A stretch of DNA of 64,000 nt. It comes from Sceloporus undulatus. Lineage: Eukaryota > Chordata > Lepidosauria > Squamata > Phrynosomatidae. The stretch is from the NCBI RefSeq assembly GCF_019175285.1, contig NC_056528.1, positions 20,957,066 to 21,021,065 of the forward strand, given 5' to 3'. Shown here piece by piece: positions 51,975 to 63,345 of the stretch. The translations under genes and the position numbers were made by a program. Within the stretch, counting starts at the first letter, position 1. Each line of letters begins with the position of its first letter. Under the pieces are notes generated by a model. The model ran no database searches. It saw nothing but the letters and a program-made list of their open reading frames with translations, and was not told where the DNA came from.

Positions 51975-52320
51975 GCAGCAATGTTGCCAACAAGCCTTGG
52001 AGATATTATTCCCTGGGATGTTTTAGCAAAAACCTGTACATATTATTATTATTATTCAATCAAAATCCCTGGAAAGAAATTAATTAAATCCCCCGGATTC
52101 CAGTTGGCAACACTGCTTAGCAGGGACCTGAGGAAGGGCACGCTTGTGGTCAGTCTTGCCAACAAGCCTCGAAGATATATTATTCCCTGGAATGTTTTAC
52201 CAAAATCTCTGGAATTCCCCAATATTTATTATTATCATTATTATTATTCAGTCAAAATCTCCAGAAATAAATTAATTAAATGTCCCAGCTTCCGGAATTC
52301 CCCCGAAATTGGCCACACAG
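51975..52320 (+). repeat. Tandem duplication, about 175-bp unit
   Basis: 'TTGCCAACAAGCCT' followed by 'ATTATTCCCTGG', a TATTATT run and 'GAAATTAATTAA' occurs at 51977-52105 and again at 52155-52315 with moderate divergence. It lies between the two DIRS-type pieces. Confidence 0.75.
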
Positions 52321-52329
52321 TTTGTGAGA

Positions 52330-52935
52330 GGGCACAAATGACCATTTGAGGGACCACAGTTACAGGAAAGCAACCTGTAATTCTTCTTCGTGGTCTCTGT
52401 GCCTCACACAATACTGTGGCAGGTGGGAAGGTCACTGCAGAATTGGAGAAGCCAAAGCTTGCATTCCGACCAGAACTGGAATCAAGCCAGTAATGCCGGA
52501 CAAACGTGGAAGGCTTGGCCCACATGGCTGCCTTGCAGACATCAAGTAAAGGGAAGGTGGCAGATGAGGAGGCAGCCCTGGTTGAGTGTGGGCACACACA
52601 ACAGGAGAAGGGAGTTTGGCCAGTTCATAAACCAGCAAAATGATCTGGGCAATCTTTGAAAACCTTTGAGAAACAACAGGGTGGCCTTTCCATGCCACAG
52701 GTCCAGGTGAAGGACTGTGCCGTTGGAGTGGGAGAGAAGGTCCGGCCAGTTCGGACGTCTGAGATAGTGCCCCTTGGACAGGTGATGAAGGGGGCAAACC
52801 AGGAACACCAAAACCAGGACTCAGCAAATGCAAATGTGCAAATGAGAAACCATTCAGGGTCAAAGGCTTTCCCAGCAAACAATGGTCACCAGTTAGCAGA
52901 CACTAATCCTCTTTTGCATATCTTCCTACCCTAAG
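52330..52935 (-). mobile_element. DIRS-type retroelement fossil, recombinase end
   Basis: On the minus strand the translation shows 'HSTRAAASS' and about 30 residues later 'TFVRHYWLD', the C-terminal signature I associate with the tyrosine recombinase of vertebrate DIRS elements (catalytic His...Tyr region). It is followed by a terminal-repeat-like segment. Only this end of the element is present; it is broken, with several breaks. Confidence 0.65.
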
Positions 52936-53029
52936 GAGGCCATCAACAACAGAACAATACACAGATTAATGTGGGAATCATTCCTCCTCACACAGGGTCA
53001 CACTCTGTGTGTGTGTATATATACACTGT

Positions 53030-53145
53030 CTTCCATGCCAGCATTTTCTGAAGATGCCAGCCACAGATGCTGGCGAAATGTCAGGAATAAACTTTTCTAG
53101 AACATGGCCACATAGCCCAAAAAACCCACAAAACCCTATAAATAA
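53030..53145 (+). repeat. Interspersed repeat with 'GATGCCAGCCACAGATGC' motif
   Basis: The motif and the following 'GAACATGGCCACATAGCCC' are familiar from many squamate loci, usually at the 3' end of a retroelement. I cannot assign the family. Confidence 0.5.
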
Positions 53146-54400
53146 CTGCTGGTCCCTTATATGTCAGACAACTTGAGATGCACTATTCTCAACAATCAAG
53201 AAGGAGTCAGGAGTCGTCAGAGAAATTTTACTTCAAATTAAGGAAGATCATACAAAAGGACATCAAGGCCAGGATTTTAGCAGAAATCCAGTCTGAGGAC
53301 AAGATGCCAGGGCTCAAGAAATGGCTGCAAACTGAAATACTACAAAGTGGAGGGGAAAGGAGGGATTGAACAAAGTGGATGATGAAGAGATCTGTCCTGC
53401 TGGAACAATCTCTTTCCCTTCAACATTTCACAGATGAAGGAAAAGCATTATTAATTGGGCCTGTCCCTGCAAATGGTGGCAACTGGAGGATATGCAATCT
53501 GTCCTTTTACAGTATTCTTAGCAAAGTTCTGGAAAATAACTCTAAAAGAGCTCCTCCTCCTTTTTCAAAATTGGCCGGTCACATGCACCTCAAAAATCTG
53601 CCAAGATATACTGTAGTAGTGCTTTTAATATGAACGCACATACACAGAGTATGTTGCAAAACAGGCAAGGAAGAAAAGCCCCAAGGCTGCATCAGGCGCT
53701 TTGCATTTTTCAAGACTTCATTGTGCATGTTGCTTCCCCCCCCCTTCCTGAAAACTAAGGATCTGATAATTGGAGAGACTGGGTTAATATCATAATTTAA
53801 ATATAATCACATTAAGATATTTAATTTTCAGGACTTGTTGCCTGAGACTTTGGAGAGGAGAACACAGTTTTTCTCAGACGAAAGTGAAAGGTCCTTCTGG
53901 GGACTTCCCCTAAAATTAAAACTAATATGATCATGGTTAGGCAGAGGCAACCAGTTTTGACAGGCGGCAGCAAACTGTTCCTTGTTCCTCTTCCTTGCAT
54001 TTTTACTGCTGGAGGAGGAATTAAAATGCTGGCATGTGGGATTTTCTGCTTCAGGTATTTAAAAAATCAGTTTCAGATTTCTTGGCCAATCCAAAAATAT
54101 TTTCCTTCCTGAGGGGAATGGGGGGGAAATGGTTCCTCTTCCTGTTGCATGCCCCATTACATCTCTTCTGGACGTTTCTCAAAAGGTAAAAGCTGCTATC
54201 TGCCTGAACCTTTGGCATGAGAAAACCGGCTGATTCAGAGGAAGAGTTGGCTTTTTGGCCACTGTACCATAATCGCCAAAGTCACTGTACCCTACAGTCA
54301 GTTATGACTAGACATTCGTGTCAAGGGGAAACCTTTTCCTTTTCCTTGTATTTTAAGCTTGTGATCTGCTGAGAGCCCTAGACCCTTTTCACAAGTACAG
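53146..54400. other. Gene-free stretch
   Basis: Positions 53178-53369 keep a 63-codon Lys/Glu-rich open frame without recognised homology. Positions 53410-53440 share 'CCTTCAACATTTCACAGAT' with the repeat at 59440-59860. Nothing else is recognised. Confidence 0.4.
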
Positions 54401-54404
54401 TCAG

Positions 54405-54635
54405 TCTTTCTTATACACGGATTTATTATACACGGATTCAAGCATACGCGGTTTGAAAATGTTCAAAAAAGTACAAATTTCAAATATCAAACCTTAGTTT
54501 TCCATTTTTATAAGGGACACCATTTTGCTATGTCATTATATTTAATGGGACTTGAGCATCCATAGATTTTGTTATCCACGAGAGATCTTGGGACCAAACC
54601 CCAGCGTATAACAAGGGTCCACTGTTTTGCCATAA
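54405..54635 (+). mobile_element. Tc1/mariner (Tigger-like) MITE
   Basis: Begins 'ACAGTCAGTCTTTCTTATAC' and ends 'AACAAGGGTCCACTGTTTT', with the family marker 'AAGGGACACCATTTTGCTA'. Confidence 0.75.
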
Positions 54636-54689
54636 ATTCAGGTGTCATCCATTCTGTATTTGTGTGTGATAGCTTCTCAGATATTAATG

Positions 54690-55085
54690 AACAGCTATTA
54701 TATCATCTTTTAATCTTCTCTTCATACATGCCCACCCTCCTCAGTTGTCCCACATAGTTTCCACATCCTTTTACCATCTTGGTCACTGTCCTCTAGGTAT
54801 GTTTCAACTTGTCATTATCTTACTAAGGACCCTGGCATCTTTTTCATACAAGTCATGAGACATATGTCTATCATACATCTAATTTTTTTGGCCTAAATGT
54901 AGAACTTTCCATTCAGAAACATACTTTTATTCTTGCTTATTTTTATTCTTGTTGTCTAATGTGTTATGGTCATCTTGAACCCTGATTCTTCCTTCTGGGA
55001 TATTAGCTATCCCTCCCAGTTTGGTGTCAGTTGCAAATCTGATTAATATCCCCTCTGTCCTTTCAGTCAGGTCTTCTGCCTCAGG
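54690..55085 (-). mobile_element. CR1 LINE, divergent subfamily
   Basis: Contains 'CCCAGTTTGGTGTCAGTTGC', a sequence typical of older sauropsid CR1 read in reverse, preceded by 'CATGCCCACCCTCCTCAGTTG'-type 3' region. Orientation minus. Confidence 0.6.
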
Positions 55086-55647
55086 ACCTGGTGGCTTGCA
55101 AAATGATTTTAAGAAAACAAAGAAATTTAGTTTAATAACATTAATTTTAGTTATAAAAACAATTTATAAAATAATAAGTAAATAGAATTCTGCTCTTTCC
55201 CAGTTTATCGCATTACTGCAAATATGCTGCTGCCACCTGATACCAAAAGTCTGTTTCTCCAGCCTCTTTTCCAATCCTCAGTGCCAATGCTGCTAAAAAA
55301 TATCCAGGTAGACAAAGGATAAGGAGAAAAAGTGATCTGGGTATGCAAAGAAACCTAAAAAAAAGAAGAATGTTAATCAGAGGTTTTATTGACTGAGGTT
55401 TGCCTGTATGTTATTTCATGACAATATCTGAAATTCTATACTTTAATCTCTGCCTATGGATTTAATTTATAATTTTATTTTACTGTACTGTATTGCATAT
55501 TTTGTATATACTAAAATATCATGCCCAGCTACATTAATCACCAAGGCTATGAGAAACTTAAGAGATACAGGACTTTATCATATGGGAAAATCAGAGAAAA
55601 ATGGGGTCTAAACAGACATTAGCCCATGAAAATCGTGAGATCGCAGT
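55086..55647. other. Unassigned AT-rich stretch
   Basis: No gene or named repeat seen. It ends at the outer edge of the hairpin element. Confidence 0.5.
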
Positions 55648-55828
55648 GAAGATTTTCACATGATGTTGCGATTAAAGAGGACTTACCCTGGCAATAAACA
55701 GGTAATAACCAGCAATAAATCATTCACTTTTCCCCCCCCCCCCCCGTGAATGATTTGTTGCTGGTTATTACCTGGGTATTGCCAGGGTAAGTCCTCTTTA
55801 ATCACAATGTGTGTTAATCTTCTTTGAA
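55648..55828. mobile_element. Foldback element with 80-bp arms and poly-C loop
   Basis: The left arm (about 55648-55727) and right arm (about 55746-55828) are reverse complements; in the inner 60 bp I count four mismatches. The 18-base spacer is TTTT followed by 14 C. It has no ORF, and the superfamily is unknown. Confidence 0.8.
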
Positions 55829-55929
55829 TTGCAAATGGACATTAAATTTCCTTGACTTTGAATTTCTTCCAGTGACCGCATGGACAAAGGGAGAGGTGCC
55901 AGCCTGCAGATAGCCCTCCCTAGCATCTA

Positions 55930-56110
55930 AACTAAGACCAGAAACAGAAAATCCAGGTCTATGACTAACATCTTCGATTTTCTTTCTCCTGTTTGCCTGA
56001 TGAAGAAGCCAGTGTGACTTCGAAAGCTTGCAACATGTAATTGTCGATTTTCCTTGGCCTAATAAAGGTATAATTGTTTGGATGTAATTGGATTTGCTAT
56101 AGGGTCAACA
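55930..56110 (+). mobile_element. Possible Penelope-like element 3' end
   Basis: Contains 'CTGATGAAGAAGCCAGTGTG' and 'TTCGAAAGCTTGCAACATG' followed by 'GGCCTAATAAAGGTATAATT', a signature commonly seen at ends of Penelope-like elements in vertebrates. Assignment is from memory. Confidence 0.45.
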
Positions 56111-56354
56111 CAGCTAACCCTAGATGTTTGATGCAAATCAGTTATGGATGCATTATGCATTTGTAAGTGATTGTGGATTTCAGCTCTCACATTTGAAAAA
56201 CAGGACATTAGTTGGATGTTCTGAACAACATTTTATTTTGCTGTTGGAATGTCAAAATCAAAGGGGATAGTTTGATTTTTGGATTCCAGCAGAGTTATAG
56301 ATGCACAGAAAGGTTTTATTAAAAGGACCACTAGGGGCTGGCAGTAACATTGAA

Positions 56355-56530
56355 CAGTCAGCCCTTCACATCATCCATGGATTCAAGCATCCATGGCTTG
56401 AAAATATTTTTAAAATATCTAAATTCCAAAAAGCAAACCTTGATTTTGCCATTTTATATAAGGGACACCATTTTACTATGCCACTGTATTGAATGGGACT
56501 TGAGCATCCATAGATTTTGTTATCTGTGTT
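56355..56530 (+). mobile_element. Tc1/mariner (Tigger-like) MITE, right end missing
   Basis: Begins 'ACAGTCAGCCCTTCACATC'; marker 'AACCTTGATTTTGCCATTTT' is exact. It stops near 'GATTTTGTTATCTGTG' without the right terminal repeat. Confidence 0.72.
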
Positions 56531-57064
56531 ATCAGAAAGATCTAATGAAGGAGCAAATCAGTCACGGAGCTGCAAGAGATAACACTGACTCTAGATGTCA
56601 CTGCAGGGTAAAAAATTTAAGTAAAATGATATCACTATTTAACAATGGAAGTAAAGATAAAATACCTTCCAAGTGTCCCTGTTTGCCAGATATAGTCATG
56701 GTGAATCCTCTGCTGTCCTACTTTTTCAGCTGCTTTTAAAATGTCCCATTTCTTCTCTCTTCTACCCATTTTCCTTTGCCCTCAGCTTACTTCAGTTTGC
56801 ACTCAGCTAACAGGAGATAGAGAAGAAGAGGAGATGGAGGTTTGCCTTTTCTAGTAGGCTTATTTGGATTTCCACCCTCCAAGGCAAACCATTCTACTGG
56901 CAAACATCTGTTCAAACCAGACAGATTAGGCTGCTCTCTAGGCTCCAGTTTTAGGTGAATAAAGGTGTTGCAGTTTGGGAAGTTATACCTATTGAGCTTT
57001 AAAACCCATGTGTTCAGCCTGTGGCAGCTTTTCCATATGCACCACCTTAATCTCACTGGAGGAA
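56531..57064. other. Unassigned stretch
   Basis: No gene or repeat recognised. Positions 57005-57070 may be part of a decayed element. Confidence 0.4.
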
Positions 57065-57245
57065 AGTGAGGTCCAAAACATACTGTAGGAATAATCCAGT
57101 TTGAGGCCACTTTAACTGTCCTGGCTCAGTGCTCTCTGAAAGAATGTCTCACAAAGCTACAGTTCCCAGAATTCCCTAGCATTGACCCAGGGCAGTTAAA
57201 GCAGTTTCAAACTGGATTATGCTTTGTGTGTTCTGGACCATTGTC
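57065..57245. mobile_element. Palindromic MITE
   Basis: Ends 'GGTCCAAAACATACTGTAGG' and 'TGTGTTCTGGACCA' with inner arms 'CAGTTTGAGGCCACTTTAAC' and complement. 31975 family; the centre is shortened. Confidence 0.8.
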
Positions 57246-57744
57246 CTGAAACCTACCTTTGGTAGACCTATTGAATCAATGCGATTTACTAATGCACTGG
57301 TGACTCACCATTTAACAGGTGATTCAGTGGTTTACTTGAGTTGGGATTTATTGCGTGAGAAAAGAAAGACACAATGAAGTGGGAGAGTAGTGGCTTTCTC
57401 CATGCCTCTCTGCATGCTGTTGTAGCACTTCTCTTCCTGAGGGAGACAGTTGTAAAAACATACCTTTTGATGCGCTGGAAAAATTTGTTTGACAAAAGTC
57501 ATGCTTTTAATGACCGTCTCCCTTGAGAAGAGAATGGAAGTGCTACGATGGCTTCTCTGAAATGTGGGGCTCAAACTAGGGGTGTAAACCTTTGCTTATT
57601 TTATTCTTACATGCAAGACTGAATGATTTTAAATTTCCATGCATCTGCATTAAACTTAAGAGGTTTTCTGCTTTTTTGTTGTTGTTGCATTCTTAGGAGT
57701 TTATCACATTGGGGATAATTTTGTCATTAAAGAGAGATTAATGT

Positions 57745-57880
57745 GCATTTAAAACATCATCTCTTAACCTTCTCTTCCCCAGGCTAAACATAGCCAGCTC
57801 CCAGACCTTTCTCCAGTTTGGTCGTCCTCCTCTGGACATGCTCCAGCTTGCCAACATCCTTTTTGAATGGTTGGGATCTT
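57745..57880 (-). mobile_element. CR1 LINE fragment
   Basis: 'CATCTCTTAACCTTCTCTTC' and 'CTCCAGCTTGCCAACATCCT' are the complement of the CR1 segment encoding the ORF end. Confidence 0.7.
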
Positions 57881-58354
57881 GTTGCAGCTGTCTTTCTAAG
57901 CACACCTTGCAACCTGGAGAGGGCTGGACACATCATTCCTCATCACCCTGCTCTCATGTGCCTTGGAAATGTTTGTGTTGGTTGTGAGGCTTCCAAGGTA
58001 GTGATGTTTTATACCTAGCAAATTCCCAGACATGAAATTTGCTTGGGAACATAACCCTTTGGCACATTTTTTTGAGCCATCACACACATGCGAACCAGAC
58101 ATTTTATTCAGGGTGGAGATTAGCGGCTATGAATGGTTAGCTATGCTTGTAGAATACAAATTGAATTTTCTCATATGTGAATAGACCGTTGTTGACACAA
58201 GTATTCACCAACACTGAGGTTCATGCCTCATGCTTTAATAACTCTTGGCAGCAAAGAAGCTAAATCCACAATCCAAAAATGCATGTGGGGTGTAGAACTG
58301 CAATGCACCAAACTAAAACGGCCAGGCACCCTGAGAATAAAGATAATGGATAAT
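57881..58354. other. Unassigned stretch
   Basis: No gene or repeat recognised. Confidence 0.4.
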
Positions 58355-58580
58355 ACAGCCATCCCTCCATATCCACAGACTCAATGATTCACAGCTTGAA
58401 AATATTTTTAATATATACATTCCAAAAAGCAAACCTTGATTTTGCCATTTTATATAAGGGACACTATTTTACTACACCACTGTAAATAGTGGGACTTGGG
58501 AATCCATGCATTTGCTATTCACAGAGGGTCCCTTTAGATAAACCCCAGCGGATACCCATGGCCCACTATATTCCCAAATT
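58355..58580 (+). mobile_element. Tc1/mariner (Tigger-like) MITE
   Basis: Begins 'ACAGCCATCCCTCCATATCC', with family marker 'AACCTTGATTTTGCCATTTT', and ends near 'CATGGCCCACTATA'. Confidence 0.75.
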
Positions 58581-58859
58581 CAGGAAAACTTTCACCTTAG
58601 CTAGATTTAATATTCTGCCATCAGCACTACCACAGGGAAGATTTGGAAAGGAACAGTTACCTATGTCCTATTATACTATCATTTTCTATCATATTCTTTA
58701 CACAGTTATTACTCCTGTTATGAAGCAGGTAGATGTGATGATTACTACAGTACTTATACTGTAATACTTAATACAGAACAAGGAAGCAAATCTTGCTTTA
58801 AAAGAGGCAACATTTTGTGTAGCTGTGGTAAAATTAAGGAGACAAGTGGCGAATGATGT

Positions 58860-59040
58860 TAGGCTCCATCTGCACTGCAGAAATAATCCACTATACTACT
58901 TTGTTGTTGTGGCACCAGAGCTCTCAAATAGATAAGGCTAAATATCACACAAAACTACAGTTCCCAGAATCCCATAGCATTTAGCCAGGGGAGTTAAAAT
59001 GTCAATCTGGATTATTTTTCTAGTGCAGATGTAGTCTTTG
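58860..59040. mobile_element. Palindromic MITE
   Basis: Ends 'GGCTCCATCTGCACTGCAG' and 'GTGCAGATGTAGTCT' belong to the outer-tip type seen at 32265. The left arm is partly lost. Confidence 0.7.
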
Positions 59041-59439
59041 TGAATAATCGTACTGTCAATACAGTATATTTTAATTATTGTTTTGTCTGTATTTAAGTAT
59101 TTTTTTATTGATTTGATTGATTTTAGTGTGTATATCATAGGCCATGATTGAATAAATCTTATTAATTAATTCACTGAAGCAATACTTAACATTTATTAAT
59201 GACTCTCACATCTGCAGCTGCATGTTCTAAACTATATTTGGAAGCATTCTTTGTTTATATCTAATAAGTCATAAAGTCTTCATCTTCAGTGATGCAGTGT
59301 CTAATTATTGTTCTATGTTATGATTGTCAATAATTTTAAAATCTGATTTGTAATCTTACTTTCTTGGTTGTTAACAGCTAGGCTTTGTTGACAGCACAAA
59401 TCCATGTGCTAACCATGATAAGAAGAGCTGTGTCATGAG

Positions 59440-59860
59440 CAATTCTGTGTCATTACTAGCATCCCCTTCAACATTTCACAGATACAAACCAGGACATATG
59501 TAGCCAAGCAATATCATAGTGTGGGGAAAGTGACTTAAGTTATTGATGAGGAAGAATAGACAAGCTAGGAGAGGCTGCAGCAGTTTGCTTTTGCCTGAGC
59601 CGACTGGTAGGGACAAGATTGATTCTGCTTTCTCCTCTCCTCTCCTCTGCTCTATTAATTGATTGCAAACTACTTTTGCACCTTGAACTCGGTTTGCAGC
59701 AACTGAAGTACATTGAGGACAAAGGGTTTGTGGGAGAAGAACGGGACATTTTAAAAGTAGCTGAGACAATTGGAAGAAGATTATTTGGGACTTTCTCTGT
59801 CAATCCTGAAGAGATACAGGGTATGTACAAGGGATATGTGAGATAGTTCTCAGTATTCCA
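59440..59860 (+). repeat. Unclassified interspersed repeat
   Basis: Shares 'TTGAACTC(A/G)GTTTGCAGCA' and following sequence with 29265-29345, and its left end 'CCTTCAACATTTCACAGAT' with 53416. The three copies show this is a dispersed family. I do not recognise its class. Confidence 0.6.
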
Positions 59861-60302
59861 CAGGAGGGCGGCCAAAGTAGTTAAACTGGAACAAGAGTGC
59901 TATACCAGTGTAGTGTAATATTGACCTAAATCTCACTCATACTGAGCAGGGGAATATATGCAGTTTGAGATCAGAGATATGTAAATTTCTAGGCTTGTAA
60001 TTATCTCCATGAAAGAGAAAAATTAGAGCTGACATGAGCATGATTTAAAACTGGGCGAAAATACCATGTGCATTTCTACCATGGGCACAAACAATGGCTG
60101 CACATGTCCATACAAAAATATGTGCAGAGAAAGATGTATATCTTTCTTTTGCTCTAAAATATGTACAGTATACCAATATCGAACTTGGAAGGTGGGAAAA
60201 GGACTTGACTGATTTATCCCTACCAACCAAAGCACATATGTTGTGCAAATTGATTACATACTTAGGCTGTATTTTGTGAAGCTTCACTTCCTTCAGAACC
60301 AA

Positions 60303-60600
60303 CTAAGGGGCTGTACAGATGGGCAGTGAGATGCCGCCCCTTTTTGTCCCGGATTGGTGCCGCAGCAGCCGTGCGTAGCAGCACCGATCCACTCCCTCTA
60401 GGGAGCAAAAAGAAGCTGCTCCAAGTAGCTTCCTGGAAGGGGCATCATAAGTGCTGTGGTGTGGTGTCACAATGCCCCTTCTGCCCAGCACTATTTGGGT
60501 GCTGTGCAGCATTATGGTACATACCATGTGGATGGGTGTGCGCCAAGATGGCACCTGCACAGCACATTGAGGGCTCAGAGCATGTGGATGCTCAGCCCTC
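60303..60600 (+). mobile_element. MITE starting GGGGCTGTACAGATGGGC
   Basis: The left tip and GC-rich body ('CCGGATTGGTGCCGCAGCAG' region) match a non-autonomous DNA transposon type frequent in lizards. The right terminal repeat is not visible, so the copy is probably truncated. Confidence 0.45.
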
Positions 60601-62904
60601 ACTGCACGTACAGGCTGGCACACAGCAGAGTGGGGGGGCAATACGTAGGGTTGGGGAAATAAGTGGGCACCTCTCATGGGAAAGACTGATGAAAAGGAAG
60701 GAGTAGAGGAAAAGGAGGGACGATTCTAGTGAGGGGGGGCACCCAACCTTAGGACCACAAGACAAAAAAGGAAGGAATGGCACCTAGCTCTCTCCTCCTC
60801 TCTTCCTCAGGAAAAGAAACATGGCCATCCATCTCATTCTGCCCTGCTTTGCTTCACTTCTCAATTATAACAGTTGGAGTTCCTTGGTCCAGGAAGTAAG
60901 AACAGTATAAATAGTCCCAAGAAGGCTAGCTGCCTATGTCCAGCACATCCTTTCATGGACACCCCCTCCAAGTGGGAAAGAAGGAAGGAGCTGTTGCATT
61001 CATCAGAGAACCTACACCCCGATTGCCTGTGGTACATCACTGTAAGGCAACACCTGGACCCATCACTTGGGGAGATGCTCTATATGAAGATGCATGGAGG
61101 TTCGAGGCTACCTTCCCACTCCAGGTTCATCCTGAATGCAAAGGAGCTGACATAGCAAGAGGTTAAAACAGAAAGAACAGCACAAGGCACACCTATAAAG
61201 CCCAGCCCTTATCGTCCTGCAAAGAGAAAGCCAGATGCCTCCTGCGTTTTGGAACAAGGCCCTACTGGCCTTTGAAGAGGCAGGCGCACATGAGCCTGCT
61301 ATAAAGATCTAGTTCTATGTGTCCTCTATGCACCATTTGGTTGCTGCCTGAACATCACTGGCTCACTTGCCAGGCAGTAGTGTGTGTGTGTGTGTGTGAG
61401 TGAGAGAGAGAGAATGAGGGAGAAGATCTGCATACCAACCTTACTCAACTGGGCACCCTCCAGAAACATTGCTCTGCCATTTCTAGCAGGCATGATCACT
61501 GATAATAGGACTGACAGTGGTGGCAGGTTGGGGAAGGATGGTGTAGCTAATCCCCACTTTCTTTTTGCAGACAAGCAGACTTTTCTATTGTGACAAGTTT
61601 TTAAGGAGTGATGACATAAGGCCCATCTTATAAAATGTGCTGGATATTGTTAATTGTTGTGCTGTGGTGTGTGTGTGTGTAAATGATATATCACTGAAGT
61701 GATTCCAGATGGCTGTTAACACACATTTCCCACTTTGCCACCTGGTGCTAGTATGATATGCTCCTTCTGAGGTCTGAATAAGGTGCCCAGCCATGTGACT
61801 GAAGCTGGGCACCATGTTTTCAGCCTCAGAGGGCACAGCAGGATCCATGTGCTAAAAGCTGCCCAGTGTCACTCTGGAGTGACGGGGGAAACTCAGGGCA
61901 GTTTCAGGACCAGAATGTTCTGAGCTACTCCTGGAGTATCATGGCCTATGCATGTGCACCTAAAAAAAAGAACAGCATGGAGGGAGCCAGTTTAACCTCT
62001 AGAAAGGGCATTCCAGAGACTGGGAGCAGCCACCAGGAAGGCCCTCTCTTGTGTTCCCACCAGATTTCACTTGAGAGTTGTTAGACAGAGAGAAGGGCCT
62101 CCTTAGAAGATTTCAAGACACTGGCAAAGGGAGGTGTCCCAAAAGGTTTCTCAGCACACAAAGTGATGGCAATTTCCCCGTTCTTCTGCACTGTCATCAT
62201 AACTATGATGCTAGATCTACTTTCTTGTAGTTGCATCTGATAATGACAACCCTTCTTCTCAAAACCTTACCTTTTTGGATTAAATGTGCCAAATGAAGGA
62301 CTTCTAACGTACTGCAGACTGGGGTGCTGGTAAATGGTGTGCTCTTAGTTGTGGGGTGCCTTGAAAACAAGCAGCTGGAGAGACCCCTCAGGTTCTGCCA
62401 AAACTGCTTGTCCCAACATACCCTATAATTGGGAAGCGCACCCTTCCCAGCACCCTGATCTCCATTGCCTTGGAAAAACTTCAAGCTGCAGAGGAGGGTT
62501 TTGGGATTACATTCAGTTGTTCATGATTGTAAACATGAATCCCCAACAGATACGATGTTCTAACTCCATCTTACGCTCTTGTAATTCCTGAACAGAATGT
62601 CAAGCAATATTTACTTTGCTAAGTATGGTGTTGGCTAAAATAACAGCATCACCGTTACAGTCCAGAACCTGCTTCATAGACAAATAACTAAAGAATCCAA
62701 CTGAAATGTCAAAAAAGTGGGAGACTAGCTTGATCATATAAGTACTTCCAATATCTGCCTGAGATGGCAGCATTTAAACAGGCATCGAATACAAAAGCTG
62801 AGAAGGGGCAGCTTGGAGTATTGAGGGCACAGGGAATGATTCTCTAGTTGACAGTCAAACTACACAGTTAAATTATGAACATAAGGCAGCAAATAAGAGA
62901 ACCA
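60601..62904. other. Gene-free stretch with scattered repeats
   Basis: (GT)n at 61380-61400 and about 61665-61680. Positions 61985-62125 contain 'AGGGCATTCCAGAGACTGGG' followed by 'CAGCCACCAGGAAGGCCCTC', a sequence I know as a dispersed sauropsid repeat of unresolved class. The rest is unassigned and no exon is recognised. Confidence 0.4.
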
Positions 62905-63345
62905 ACACAGGATCATGGTTAAGTGTGCTGACTGGGAATGTGGGAGATCCATGTTCTAGTTCTCCCATAGCCATGGAACTAATTGATTGGACAGGTATTT
63001 TCTCTCTCTGTGAACATGACCTACCTTACATGACTGTTGAAAAAATATATTAGGGAAGAAGGAACACTGTGTAAGCCACCTTGAGCTCATTTGTCGAACA
63101 GCAAGATATAAACATAAGATAGACTAATCAAGACCACCAGCATAATGTAGTGTTTTGAGTAATGGGTTAAGGCTCCGGAAGACCAGGGTTAGAATCCCTA
63201 CTTGGCCATGGCACATCACTCCCTCTCAGCCTCAGAGGTTGGGAACATCAACCTTCCTCTGAACAATTCCTGCCAGGAAAACCTTGTGACAGGTTCACCT
63301 TAACGTCTCCATGAGCCAGAAGCAACTTGAAGGCACACAATGAGA
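62905..63345 (+). mobile_element. SINE with L2-like tail, followed by a Sauria-type SINE
   Basis: Positions 62905-63110 have a tRNA-like head ('CCATGTTCTAGTTCTCCC') and an L2-like end ('AAGCCACCTTGAGCTC', 'AGCAAGATATAAAC'). Positions 63145-63345 are a Sauria-type SINE with 'GGGTTAGAATCCCTACTTGG', 'CCAGGAAAACCTTGTGAC' and tail 'GCAACTTGAAGGCACACA'. Confidence 0.65.

Noticed and set aside
60874-61166. Overlapping open frames suggesting a small gene
   Set aside because: Frames are short, begin and end without splice or promoter support, and show no recognisable protein family.
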